Below, in pieces: positions 10,936 to 22,930 of a DNA stretch of 64,000 nt. Each line of letters opens with the position of its first letter. The stretch's first letter is position 1. Source of the stretch: Mantis religiosa (taxonomy: Eukaryota; Arthropoda; Insecta; Mantodea; Mantidae); contig CM060953.1 of NCBI GenBank assembly GCA_030765055.1, forward strand, positions 10,959,045 through 11,023,044, written 5' to 3'. Position numbers and translations under genes: made by a program. The notes under the pieces were generated by a model, which saw nothing but the letters and a program-made list of their open reading frames with translations, did no database searches and was not told where the DNA came from.

Positions 10936-13720
10936 TAGTTTTTTAACTTATGTCCTCAAAAGTTAAGTCATCTCGACCGATGAATGAAATGCTGTTCAAA
11001 TAAGTACAGGGTACATCGAGCTTAGAGCTACAAGACATTCATATTTCAGGATAAGAGAAAACCTCCAACGTTAAGTCATATCGGACGATGAATGAAATGA
11101 TGTTCAAATTAGTACAGGATACATAGAGCTTAGAGTTACCAGACGTTCATCTATCAGGATAAGAGAAAACCTCCAACGTTAAGTCATATCGGACGATGAA
11201 TAAAATGATGTTCAAATTAGTACAGGATACATAGAGCTTAGAGTTACTAGACATTCAACTTTCAGGATAAGAGAAAACCTCCAACGTTAAGTCATATCGG
11301 ACGATAAATGAAATGATGTTACAATGACTACAGGGTACATAGAGCTTAGAGTTACCAGACATTGATCTTTTACGATAAGAGAAAACCTCCAACGTTAAGT
11401 CATATCAGACGATGAATGAAATTATGTTCAAATAAGTACAGAGTACATAGAGCTTAGGGTCACCAGACATTCATCTTTCAGGATAAGAGAAAACCTCCAA
11501 CGTTAAGTCATATCGGACGATGAATGAAATTATGTTCAAATAAGTACAGGGGACATAGAGCTTAGAGTTACCAGACATTCATCTTTCAGGATAAAAGAAA
11601 ACCTCCAACGTTAAGTCATATCGGACGATGAATGAAATGATGTTCAAATAAGTACAGGGTACATAGAGCTTAGAGTTACCAGACATTCATCTTTCAGGAT
11701 AAGAGAAAACCTCCAACGTTAAGTCATATCGGACGATGAATGAAATTATGTTCAAATAAGTACAGAGTACATAGAGCTTAGAGTTACCAGACATTCATCT
11801 TTCAGGATAAGAGAAAACCTCCAACGTTAAGTCATATCGGACGATGAATGAAATGATGTTCAAATTAGTACAGGATACATAGAGCTTAGAGTTACCAGAC
11901 GTTCATCTATCAGGATAAGAGAAAACCTCCAACGTTAAGTCATATCGGACGATGAATAAAATGATGTTCAAATTAGTACAGGATACATAGAGCTTAGAGT
12001 TACTAGACAATCAACTTTCAGGATAAGAGAAAACCTCCAACGTTAAGTCATATCGGACGATAAATGAAATGATGTTACAATGACTACAGGGTACATAGAG
12101 CTTAGAGTTACCAGACATTGATCTTTTACGATAAGAGAAAACCTCCAACGTTAAGTCATATCAGACGATGAATGAAATTATGTTCAAATAAGTACAGAGT
12201 ACATAGAGCTTAGGGTCACCAGACATTCATCTTTCAGGATAAGAGAAAACCTCCAACGTTAAGTCATATCGGACGATGAATGAAATTATGTTCAAATAAG
12301 TACAGGGGACATAGAGCTTAGAGTTACCAGACATTCATCTTTCAGGATAAAAGAAAACCTCCAACGTTAAGTCATATCGGACGATGAATGAAATGATGTT
12401 CAAATAAGTACAGGGTACATAGAGCTTAGAGTTACCAGACATTCATCTTTCAGGATAAGAGAAAACCTCCAACGTTAAGTCATATCGGACGATGAATGAA
12501 ATTATGTTCAAATAAGTACAGAGTACATAGAGCTTAGAGTTACCAGACATTCATCTTTCAGGATAAGAGAAAACCTCCAACGTTAAGTCATATTGGACGA
12601 TGAATGAAATGATGTTCAAATAAGTACAGGATACATAGAGCTTAGAGTTACCAGACATTCATCTTTCAGGATAAGAGAAAACCTCCAACGTTAAGTCATA
12701 TCGGACGATGAATGAAATGATGTTTAAATAAGTACAGAGTACATAGAGCTTAGAGTTACCAGACATTCATCTTTCAGGATAAGAGAAAACCTCCAACGTT
12801 AAGTCATATCGGACGATGAATGAAATGATGTTCAAATAAGTACAGGGTACATAGAGCTTAGAGTTACCAGACATTCATCTTTCAGGCTAAGAGAAAACCT
12901 CCAACGTTAAGTCATATCGGACGATCAATGAAATGATGTTCAAATAAGTACAGGGTACATAGAGCTTAGAATTACCAGACATTCATCTTTCAGGCTAAGA
13001 GAAAACCTCCAACGTTAAGTCATATCGGACGATGAATGAAATGATGTTTAAATAAGTACAGAGTACATAGAGCTTAGAATTACCAGACATTCATCTTTCA
13101 GGATAAGAGAAAACCTCCAACGTTAAGTCATATCGGACGATGAATGAAATGATGTTCAAATAAGTACAGGGTACATAGAGCTTAGAGTTACCAGACATTC
13201 ATCTTTCAGGATAAGAGAAAACCTCCAACGTTAAGTCATATCGGACGATGAATGAAATGATGTTCAAATAAGTACAGGATACATAGAGCTTAGAGTTACC
13301 AGACATTCATCTTTCAGGATAAGGTAAAACTTCCAACGTTATGTCATATCGGACGATGAATGAAATGTTGTTCAAATAAGTACAGGGTACATAGAGCTTA
13401 GAGTTACCAGACATTCATCTTTCAGGATAAGAGAAAACCTCCAACGTTAAGTCATATCGGACGATGAATGAAATGATGTTCAAATAAGTACAGGGTACAT
13501 AGAGCTTAGAGTTACCAGACATTCATCTTTCAGGATAAGAGAAAACCTCCAACGTTAAGTCATATGGGACGATGAATGAAATGATGTTCAAATAAGTACA
13601 GGGTACATAGAGCTTAGAGTTACCAGACATTCATCTTTCGCGATAAGAGAAGACCTTGGTACTCTTGAACGAGAAGCAAACACGCTGCAGGGGTGGGCTA
13701 ACCTTAATGTGCGAATTCAT
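10936..13720 (-). repeat. SINE-1 with 3' body amplified about 25-fold (S108 array 1)
   Basis: Unit length is 108 bp, with the marker CTCCAACGTTAAGTCATATC in nearly every unit. Read on the minus strand the unit (from TTTTCTCTTATCCTGAAAGA to GATATGACTTAACGTTGGAG) is the 3' body of the tRNA-derived SINE seen as a single copy at 41977-42233. At the left end (10936-10965) it stops in AGGACATAAG plus a short A-run, the SINE 3' terminus. At the right end (about 13655-13720) a remnant of the tRNA-like head appears (minus strand: GCAGCGTGTTTGCTTCTCGT). A seven-unit block of 756 bp is duplicated (11044-11799 and 11800-12555). Confidence 0.93.
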
Positions 13721-14410
13721 AAAAAGGTAATTTTAAATATCATTTAGATGATAAAAAGATCATTGTTGAAAATGGTCCTATGCAAGTCTTCACCTCTGAC
13801 TGATTTGTAGAAAGTATACCGTGTTTTTTTTTTTTTTTTTTTTTTTTGGAAGCCAAAACTAAAGCTGTAAAACCTATCATTTCAGGGAAAACGTCATCAT
13901 CACTCTCAGGAAACCAGTCGAATAATCTTTATATGGAATACAGAAGATGGTTATCAAATGGTGGGATTCATACAAATAGTTTTATTTGTAGTGTGTTTTG
14001 TAAACAACAAATTGTATGATGAAGGAAAACAACGAAAATCACAGGCAGGGATTAAAACAACGACCTCACGATCATGAACGTAAGCATCTGTGCATATTCT
14101 GATACTGCAATTCACTTGACAAGTATCTGCGCGTTATTTTCCAGCGCTGTGTACAATATTTTCATTTATTTATCAATATGCTCATTTCTATGTTGCTAAT
14201 ATTTACATTTATGCCTTGGGCGTTTACACAGCGTGCTGCTGTTCTCCTGGAAACAAACCTGAGCATCGCCTAAGCTCGATAAACCTTTGTTACAGTAAAA
14301 AAATAATATCTGAATACAGAATATTGTTAAGGAACAGCCTGGAAAAACTATACTATATCCTCTAACCATCAGTAATAAATCCTGTACTAAAGCATCACCA
14401 GGATTGATCT
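13721..14410. other. spacer with poly(T) tract
   Basis: Only a 23-base T run near 13806 stands out. No ORF or RNA gene is supported. Confidence 0.5.
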
Positions 14411-14412
14411 AC

Positions 14413-15229
14413 GACGGCTGTTCAATAAAGAACAATCATAATTCTTCGTACTAAATTCAATCTGTTAGCTTAATGTGAAACAAACACGCCGTAGTAGTTT
14501 CATTGTTGGTACTCCTGGTTCCCGCCTGTGAGAACCAGGTAAGTTCAGACATGTTCGGTATCGCCTACCGCTGCAATGGAGCTAACACCCGAGGAACAAT
14601 ATGCGGCTTTGAAATTCTGCTTTCGTCTCAACAAATCTTCAGTTGAGGCCTATACAATGTTACAGGAGGCCTATGGAGAGTCTGTTCTTACCTACAGCAC
14701 AGTTCGAAGATGGTTTAAAATGTTTAAAGAGGGGAGACAATCAATTTCAAAGGAAGGTGGACACGGTGCTCCAGTTACTGCTCTTACGGAAGAAAACATC
14801 AACACTGCTGCTGCCATTGTGAGAGAGGATCGACGAATTACCTTAAGATCACTTTCTGAAATACTGAACATTTCATTGGGTGCCAGCCACACGTTGGTGA
14901 CAGAAACATTACACATGAGACGTGTTTGTGCGCGATGGGTTCCAAGACTGTTGATTCCCGAAAAAAAGGACAATAGCATGCAGGTCTGCATGCAGTAAAA
15001 GTTGATGTTAGAGGAGAATCCGGAGTTTCTTTCAAACGTAATCACTGCTGATGAAACTTGGCTACATCATTTTGATCCAGAGAGCAAACACCAAAGCTCA
15101 GTAAGGAAATCTCCTTCATTACCAACCCCCTAAACAGAAAAAGTGATTGCTTCTCCTGGGAAAGTTATGGTCATCTCATCCTTTGATATTCATGGAATAG
15201 TTTATCAGCATGTTGTACATGCAAACACT
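14413..15229 (+). pseudogene. mariner B1 transposase, 5' half
   Basis: Starts at a TIR (CGACGGCTGTTCAATAAAGA after TA). The open frame 14576-14998 encodes MELTPEEQYAALKFCFRLNK, then SVEAYTMLQEAYGES, RRWFKMFKEGRQSISKEGG and the linker RVCARWVPRLLIPEKK. This is the N-terminal helix-turn-helix half of a mariner transposase. Stops follow, and the sequence ends abruptly after the codons for ADETWLHHFDPES and the DIHG block, before the second catalytic Asp. At 15229 it meets mariner B2 in opposite orientation. Seven B copies occur in this window; none is intact. Confidence 0.9.
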
Positions 15230-16492
15230 CAAATTCTTTTTTGACAACGTACCTTTTCTCATCCTCATAATTTTGATGGTCCTTCTAAAAATAGTCTCCC
15301 CTGAATGCGATGCACTTGTCCCAGCCTTTCTGCCAGTCTTCAAAGACATGCTGGAAAACATTTTATGATAGATCCTTCAAAATCGCCTCCGCAGCCTTCA
15401 CCACTGCTTCTGATGATGGACAATGCCTCCCACGGTGTTTCTTCAAGTTAGGGAATAGAAAAAGTCACATGGAGCTAAATCCGTACTATAGGGAGGGATG
15501 CACTTCACCTTGACTTTTGCCAGATATTCAGCAACAACATTGGCAATATCCGGGCGCGCACTATAGTGGTGCAGCATCCAGCCTGCTTCACGGAAATGTG
15601 GTCTTTTGCGCCTGATATGGACTTGCAATGTTTTCAGGATATCCCTGTAGTATTTTCCAGTTTCTGATGTGTGTGCAGGTACAACATGCTGATAAACCAT
15701 TCCATGAATATCAAAGAATGAGATGACCATAACTTTCCCAGCAGAATCAATCACTTTTGACTTTCTGGGAGTTGGTGATGAAGGAGATTTCCACACTGAG
15801 CTTTGCTGTTTGCTCTCAGGATCAAAATGATGTAACTATGTTTAATCAGCAGTGATTACGTTTGAAAGAAACTCCGGATCTTCCTCTAACATCAACTTTA
15901 ACTGCATGCAGACCTGCATGCGTTTGTCCTTTTGTTCGGGAATCAACAGTCTTGGAACCCATCGCGCACAAACACGTCTCATGTGTAATGTTTCGGTCAC
16001 CAACGCGCGGGTGGCAACCAATGAAATGTTCAGTATTTCAGAAAGTGATCTTAAGGTAATTCGTCGATCCTCTCACAATGGCAACAGCAGTCTTCATGTT
16101 TTCTTCAACAGTAGCTGGAGCACTAGGCCCATCTTCGTTTGAAATTGATTGTCTCCGGTCTTTAAGCTTCGAGCTGTGCTGTAGGGAAGAACAGACTCTC
16201 CATAGGCCTCCTGTAACATTGAATAGGCCTCCACGGAGGATCTGTTGAGACGAAAGCTGAATTTCAAAGCCGCATATTGTTCCTCGCGTGTTAGCTCCAT
16301 TGCAGCGGTAGGCGATACATAACATGTCTGAACTTGCTTGGTTCTCACAGGCAGGAACCAGGGGTAACAACAATGAAACTACTACAGCGTGTTTGTTTCA
16401 CATTAAGCTAACAGAATATAATAACATTGAATTTTAGTGCGAAAAACTTTGACCGTAAAAAATTATGATCATTCTCTATTGAACAGCCCTTG
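15230..16492 (-). pseudogene. mariner B2 transposase, nearly full-length but degenerate
   Basis: The minus strand carries the 5' TIR at 16492 (GGGCTGTTCAATAGAGAATG after TA), the helix-turn-helix region (TREEQYAALKFSFRLNRS, shifted frames), and the catalytic region 15443-15796. That region reads DIHGMVYQHVVPAHTSETGK, then RRKRPHFREAGWMLHHYSAR, where HHDNAR has become HHYSAR. PYSTDLAPCDFF supplies the third Asp. Loss of the second catalytic Asp plus frameshifts make it inactive. The 3' TIR is missing at the junction with B1, leaving 5' TIRs at both outer ends of the B1-B2 pair. Confidence 0.9.
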
Positions 16493-16494
16493 TA

Positions 16495-17294
16495 TTTATT
16501 GTAACACGGATATATTTTTCATTCCCAGAACATAATCTGTTAATTTGTTTGTTTGTGATGAAGTTACATTGTGAGGAAACTGTGGATGATAGAAAAGAAT
16601 TGATATTAAATTGAAATATTTCTAATTTATGTGACAGGTTTACAATATACATATATGTCTGCTATAACAGAAAAACAGATGTTCATTGTGGTATAGGTGT
16701 TCATTGACTTATCATTTCGCACATGTATGGCTGCATATTTAGCTTTGCAGTACATTGCAATATATAGTTTTTTAAAAACAGTATCTACGCACTAGGCAAA
16801 ATTACGCACCTTTATATTAAGCGGGCGGACCCACTGCTCAAATAGTATACTTCCCTGCCGGTAGAGGGAGGCCTCAAAGTGCTGTCGACACATCAAATAC
16901 GATCGCAAGCCGCTAGGGAAACTGTACATCAACTTGCACAATCAGCGATGCTTTTGATGACGTCATATTTTGCGCGGTAAAATTAGAGATAAAAATGAAC
17001 ATCGTGCACTTTCCAGCTGAGACGTTACATTGTGCTAAAGTAACAAACTTCATATCGTGATCTACCCAAATGTGGTACTTCCCCTTATCTCGACAAATCC
17101 TTCAAACATCTGCGATTCAACTCATTGTTGGCCGGCTTTTGCCGTAACATCCAGTGTAAGAAGTACAAGAGAGAATATAAGCTGTTAGGGGTATTTCGGC
17201 CCCTGAATATAGTGTATCCCAGAGAAACTTGCAATTAACATATTTTCAGCTAAAACCGCCATAATCCCGCAATGAAGTGTTATTTATTACTTAC
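16495..17294. other. non-coding, probable intron
   Basis: No supported ORF or repeat. A GC-richer patch near 16820-16990 has no readable gene. It lies downstream of the semaphorin exon on the minus strand, so it is likely intron. Confidence 0.4.
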
Positions 17295-17382
17295 CGACGA
17301 AGACAGCAGTGCTGTTGTGTTTGGGGTCATAGGGGCAAAGGGCTTGCCCTGGCTTATCTTTCTCCATTACGTAGCCGTTTGC
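17295..17382 (-). CDS. semaphorin Sema-domain internal exon (88 bp)
   Basis: On the minus strand a polypyrimidine-type acceptor (TTTTCTTTTGTTTTCAG) precedes an 88-base exon, followed by the consensus donor GTAAGTAA. The exon starts in phase 0 and encodes ANGYVMEKDKPGQALCPYDP, then KHNSTAVFV plus the first base of a Gly codon. CPYDPxHNSTA is a hallmark of the Sema propeller of semaphorins, secreted or membrane axon-guidance ligands that bind plexins. The next family residues are usually G/D-E-L-Y, which fits the phase-1 exit. The subclass (Sema-1 or other insect type) cannot be settled. No neighbouring exon was recognised in the window, so flanking introns must be long. An isolated duplicated exon is the alternative. 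Confidence 0.8.
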
Positions 17383-17819
17383 CTGAAAACAAAAGAAAAT
17401 AGAATCACTAACAAGTACATTCAGGATGTTTAAAATTCCATTGTTGTGCATTGTTAGGAAAGTACTAGCTCTGTTACAGACAAAATACTTGTTAAAAGCA
17501 CCGCACTGCAGCTGAGGCTTGTAAATCAGTGCAACATTCAAAATCTTGAAACATTTACATATATCTCTAAGTCATCTGTAATAGCAAAACTCTATTACCT
17601 ATGTTCCTACCCATATTAGCTTCAATTTTAAAATACGTTTGCTTTTGTCAGTTGAGATGCTGTTATTCATTTATTTTATCTCTTTACATATCAGCTATGT
17701 GAATATTAAAGTCACCACAGGTGACCAAATCGTAAAGCTTAAAGCCAATTTTCATTTCTACCTAGTACATGGCAAAACATGGAAGCAAATATGTAACGAC
17801 GAGTTATTTACACAAGCCT
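17383..17819. other. probable semaphorin intron sequence
   Basis: Upstream of the exon on the minus strand. A plus-strand open frame (17639-17944) runs into the 178-bp array but resembles nothing I know. Confidence 0.4.
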
Positions 17820-18395
17820 ACGAGACACGACGAGACACTGTATGCACTGTCTGCCCAACACCAGAAGGAAAGCGGGGCATGGAGAGGGAGAGGAGCCTGA
17901 ACTGTTTATCTGCTCTGTTAGTGGATCTGTTTACTACGAAATGAGTGTATGAGAGTACATATGAGTCACCCATGTTGTCAGATCTAATGCTTGTTTTATT
18001 AACTGCAGTGATAGATATTATGTCCTGTCTACCCACCACAAGAAGACAAGCGGGGCATGAAGAGGGAGAGGAGCTTGAACTGTTTATCTGCTCTGTTAGT
18101 GTATCTGTTTACTACGAAATGAGTGTATGAGAGTACATATGAGTCACCCATACTGTCAGATCTAATGCTCGTTTCAGTAACTGCAGTGATAGGTATTATG
18201 TACTGTCTACCCACTACAAGAAGACAAGCGGGGCATGAAGAGGGAGAGGAGCTTGAACTGTTTATCTTACTCTGATAGTGGATCTGTTTACTACGAAATG
18301 AGTGTATGAGAGTACATGAGAGTCAGCCATGTTGTCAGATCTAATGCTCGTTTCAGTAACTGCAGTGATAGGTATTATGTACTGTTTACCGACCA
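17820..18395. repeat. 178-bp tandem array (S178), about three units
   Basis: AAGCGGGGCATG recurs near 17870, 18048 and 18226, a spacing of 178 bp. Units share GAAATGAGTGTATGAGAGTA and TGTCAGATCTAATGCT. Origin unknown. Confidence 0.93.
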
Positions 18396-19258
18396 CATGA
18401 ACATGTGCATATAACATAAGAATTAATTACTAATTTTTTATTAGGTGCAGAGTTCCCAAGTGCTCTCGTTGTATTACGTCAATTAGTCTACTGCTCTTTT
18501 ATAAAGAGGATAACGAGGGAATATACACAGCTATTAAATAATGATGTGGTTGTAGCAAAATAGGTACAAAAACTTTTGTCAACATAACACATTCCGATCT
18601 TTAAACTTTAGCGTACTTAAATAGTCTAGTGGTTGTTAATTTGTTACATGTACATAACCTCTTTTGTCAGCTGTTTTGGGACTATATCCAACATACCGCA
18701 TTGACCTTATGCGTAAGTTCTGGGTCATTACACTAATGCCACTTTACTCTGATTCCGTATCCGGATTCGCGGCACAAAAATTGAAGTATTATTAAACTTA
18801 GCTTTATGCGAAGCCCTTATCGACCTCTATGCAAATGTTTGCAGTTTCGCCAAACCTCCCACAAAACATTTCGTACAGCAGCGGCGGCGGCTATGCGGGT
18901 CAGAAAATAATACCAGCATGATGATGAACAATTTACACAATCAAGCCCTATTTACTAGAATATTATACACAATGGATCCCCCCCTCTATTATTCGCATAT
19001 TATAATCTTCCATTCATTACCTCTCAAACTATATTTTCGTGTAATGCACTTCACATACACTGCTCGAACCAGACATTTCCATATTCAAATTCCAATCCCC
19101 AATAACGCTGGCATGTTAACATAAACCACATGTCGAATTTGATTGCAGTTCAGCCGGACATACCGGCTATAGCTCTACACATCACTTAGGCTCTAAATAA
19201 GATAACAGCGCAATCAAAAACTCTTTAATACACCAAATTATTAAAACGGATTAAAAAC
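18396..19258. other. spacer, no feature seen
   Basis: No supported gene, RNA or repeat. Confidence 0.5.
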
Positions 19259-19260
19259 TA

Positions 19261-20743
19261 CCAGGGCTGTTCAATAAAAAACGATCACAATTTATTTATT
19301 AACAACGTACCTTTACTCATCCTCATAATTTTAATGGTCCTTCTCTAAATACTCTCCCCTGAATGCAATACACTTGTCCCAGCGTTTCTGCCGGTATTCA
19401 AAGACATGCTGTAAACCATTTTTGAGAAATCCTTCAAAATCAACACCGCAGCCATCACCACTGCTTCTGATGGATAATGCCTCCCACGAAGACGTTTCTT
19501 CAAATTAGGGAATAGAAAAAATTACATGGCGCTAAATCTTGACTATAGGAAGGGTGAGGGATGCACTTCACGTTGATTTTTGCAATATATTCAGTAACAA
19601 CATTGGCAATATGCGGCCGCGCATTATCGTGGTATAGCATCCAGTCTGTTCCACGGAAATGTGATCTTTTGCGCCTGATATAGACTTACAATGTTTTCAG
19701 GACATCCCTGTAGTCTCGGTAGGGAAGGTGATCCATCCCCTTCAGCTGCCGTGATGCGGGCGCTGCGGACCCCTAGCACTCGTGGTACGTCTAACGTCTA
19801 ACGAAAACGCTGCACACACATCAGAGGAACCTCGAGCCATACATTCCAGCCCTTCCCTCATTGGGAGCTGTTCGGATTGGGTTGGGGGCAGTGGTTCCCG
19901 ATACCGTGGGAAATCAGGTACGTCTCCTGACGCGGTTGAGAAATGCCATTAATATTCCCGCACACTAGCCAGCATAGCTAGTAGAAGGTGTGCTAGATCA
20001 CCAGGCGGCCCTACCGAGGTCATATCGGTAGCCTTCGCATTTTGGAGTTGGCGTGCGTAAGTGCAGTATCCACTTCCATCCCGTCTTGAGTCCATAGGAC
20101 CAGATGGGGGGGGGGGGCTTGTTAGCCTCTAGATCTTCCCCGATGGAATGCCCCACGGAGGCGCCAGGCGGCCTTTTGGGACAGCTCGGTAACTCCCTGG
20201 TCGAAGGAGGCCTGGGTCCTTAGTCCTACGGTTCCAGGACTAATGAGAGTAGAACCTCTGACATTAACAACATCCCTGTAGTATTTTCCAGTTTCTGATG
20301 TGTGTGCAGGTACAACATGCTGATAAACCATTCCATGAATATCAAAGAATGAGATGACCATAACTTCCCCAGCAGAAGCAACCACTTTTGCTTTTTGGGG
20401 GGGTTGGTGATGAAGGAGATTTCCACACTGAGCTTTGCTGTTTGCTCTCAGGATCAAAATGATGTAGGCAAGTTTCATCAGCAGTGATTATGTTTGAAAG
20501 AAACTCCGGATCTTCCTCTAACATCAACTTTAAGTGTATGTTACCTCCATTACAGCGGTAGGCGATACTGAACATGTCTGAACTTACCTGGTTCTCACAG
20601 ACGGGAACAAGGAGTACCAACAATTAAACCACTACGGCGTGTTTGCTTCACATTAAACTAATAGAATATAATAAGATTGAATATTAGTGCGAAAAATTGT
20701 GACCGTAAAATAATTATGATCATTCTTTATTTAACAGCCGTCG
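19261..20743 (-). pseudogene. mariner B3, internally deleted, split by retroposon X copy 2
   Basis: Both TIRs are present (CCAGGGCTGTTCAATAAAAA at 19261 and the reverse at 20743) with TA on each side. The minus strand keeps ADETCLHHFDPESKQQSSVW, the DIHGMVYQHVVPAHTSETGK block and the C-terminal part. It lacks about 350 bp of the N-terminal helix-turn-helix region: GGAGGTAACAT joins directly to ACACTTAAAGTTGATG. Mariner B7 has the same junction, so this is an inherited deletion, and B3 moved as a non-autonomous element. Retroposon X2 interrupts the catalytic region. Confidence 0.88.
19714..20269. mobile_element. short retroposon X, copy 2
   Basis: Inserted in mariner B3 with a 12-bp target-site duplication, ACATCCCTGTAG, at 19702-19713 and 20270-20281. 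It is the reverse of copy 1 (5507-6044): shared stretches include CAGCTGCCGTGATGCGGGCG, GTGCTAGATCACCAGGCGGC and CGGTTCCAGGACTAATGAGA. It contains a G-run near 20107-20117. No ORF. Confidence 0.87.
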
Positions 20744-20769
20744 TAGACAGATCAACATGAAAACTTCAA

Positions 20770-20870
20770 TGCCACGGCCGGGATTTGAAGCACGGATCAT
20801 CAGGTTTCTGTCCAGTCGCTGTAACACATTGAGCTGCCGTGGCCAACTCACCGTCATGACATTAAATTCT
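20770..20870 (-). other. possible tRNA-like SINE head remnant
   Basis: Reading the minus strand, GGCCACGGCAGCTCAATGTG looks A-box-like, and about 45 bp later GCTTCAAATCCCGGCCGTGG looks like a B box with a closing arm. No body or tail can be defined. Confidence 0.3.
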
Positions 20871-21147
20871 CCATTTGACTCATCTATTTCCTCGGTAAAC
20901 CACTAGGGTCTCTCGCATTCCAATTAATTGTACCAAATTAATTTTCAAAGTGTGTTTTACGTAGAACAATTTATGATTTATATGACACGGGTGAATATCC
21001 AACTTTCAAAATGCTGACCAAGTAATGAGGGGAAAATAGAATAAACGGATTCTGTATCTTTAATGCATAATATTCTGAATTCTTTTGGGTTCAAATAAAG
21101 GAGAACAAATGATGGTCGCTAAAGAAGCGATATTCTTGCTGCAAGAC

Positions 21148-21814
21148 TAATCACTGCTGATGAAACTTGGCTACATCATTTTGATCCTGAGAGCAAACAG
21201 CAAAGCTCAGTGTGGAAATCTCCTTCATCACCAACCCCTCAAAAAGCAAAAGTGGTTGCTTCTGTTGGTAAAGTTATGGTCATCTCATTCTTTGATATTC
21301 ATGGAATGGTTTATCAGCATGTTGTACCGGCACACATATCAGTAACTGGACAATACTACACGGATGTCCTGAAAACATTGCAAATCCATATCAGACGCAA
21401 AAGACCACATTTCCGTGAAGCAGGCTGGATACTGCACCACGATAATGCACGGCCGCATATTGCCAATGTTGTTGCTGAATATCCTGCAAAAATCACGGGA
21501 AGTGCATTCCTCACCCTCCCTATAATCCAGATTTAACCCCATATGACTTTTTTCTATTCCCTAACTTGAAGAAACGCCTTCGTGGGAGACATTATCCATA
21601 ATCAGAAGCAGTGGTGAAGGCTGCGGAGGCAATTTTGAAGGATCTCTAGAAATGTTGTCGACGGGCCCTAAAACACCACACACTCACTCACTCTCTCAAA
21701 AATGGTTTCCAGCATGTCTTTGATGACTGGTAGAAACCTGGAACAAGCGAATTACATTCAGGGGAGACCATTTTGAGAAAGACCATCAAACATATGAGGA
21801 TGATTAGAGGTACG

Positions 21815-21845
<31 letters not shown>

Positions 21846-21872
21846 TCAACCGTTGTTTATTGAACAGCCCTC
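21148..21872 (+). pseudogene. mariner B4, 3' half
   Basis: Starts at the codons for ITADETWLHHFDPESKQQS and runs through the DIHGMVYQHVVPAHISVTGQ block, IRRKRPHFREAGWILHHDNA (second catalytic Asp preserved) and a frameshifted third-Asp region to the 3' TIR (TTTATTGAACAGCCCTCA). The 5' half is missing. About 45 bp of foreign DNA containing CACACTCACTCACTCTCTC interrupts the sequence near 21650-21700. A 26-base A run lies at about 21820 in the 3' non-coding part. Confidence 0.88.
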
Positions 21873-22928
21873 ACACCAAAAACCTTAGCCTATATACGAC
21901 TAGTGTGAAGAGATTATTAATTTGCATCAATTAACATTTCTTTGATTTAGTCCTTCACGAAATTCATCACAAAGAAAAAACCAACCTGTTTTGAATTACA
22001 AACAGGTGAATTTGATTTGTGGGATGCATTTCTAAGCCAATCTTTACATTTTTAAACATTAATCGTAAAAAATATATCCCATAAATTCTATTTGGGCGAG
22101 ACGAATGTTTTAAATGATAATTTTAAACTATGGAAAAGGTAGAAGAAAGTAATTTCAGATCTAAACAGATTTCAATTGCATTTAGAAACTTTTCAGCGTT
22201 GTATACCTGTGTCATGTTTATTCGGATAAGACAAATTGACATAGGGTTTTAGAGCGAGAGTTGATGCTGTGAAAGGAGCAAAAATACACTCGCTGGCAAT
22301 CAAATACCATTCGTGGTTACAGCTCTCCAAGTGCACTATGGTATTAACTCTAACCCAAGGCTTCAAAACTGTGAGTTTTAATTAAATCTGGTGCATGGTG
22401 ACACGCGGTTGTTTAATTAAATGTGTATGCAAAGCTGAAATAAGTAGATCAAATTAGATTTTAGTTTTAAATGCAGTAAAATCAATGTGCGGCGCAGGGC
22501 TAATTCAATAATTTTCGATTATAAATCAATTCATACGCGAGTTTCAATATAATTCTGCTACTGGTTTGCCGGAAATATTTATTAAACCACTGTTTATTTA
22601 CGAACTTTCATAGAAATGTGCTCGCAGTATAGCGAGTTTCCAGTTTGAATATCACGCTTGTTTTTGTGACGGCCCAGCAATAACAAGTGACGCTTGAATT
22701 TGCAAGTTCCTTAGTGCGATGCTCATTTTAACTACTTTTTCGAAGGAAGGAGCGGTGGTTCTTCTTGTTCCATAGCTAATTCCTGATTTAGAATTGGAGG
22801 ACCACACGGCGGCGGTTGGTATGTAGCGGCAGGACGTTTGCAGTGTCACCTTCCTAGAACCTGTCTCAATTACCACGTAACTTTGGGATAGCGACTTTTG
22901 TTTTATTTTGTTTCTTCTTATCCGAATA
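21873..22928. other. spacer, no feature seen
   Basis: AT-rich, no supported gene. The short open frame at 22652-22876 (minus) has no recognisable content. Confidence 0.5.
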
Positions 22929-22930
22929 TA

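Noticed and set aside
10936..13650. CRISPR array because of regular repeats
   Set aside because: Units are contiguous with no unique spacers, and the unit is the body of a SINE in an animal genome.
14030..14130. tRNA-like sequence on the minus strand
   Set aside because: Boxes too degenerate and spacing wrong; no repeat copy in the window.
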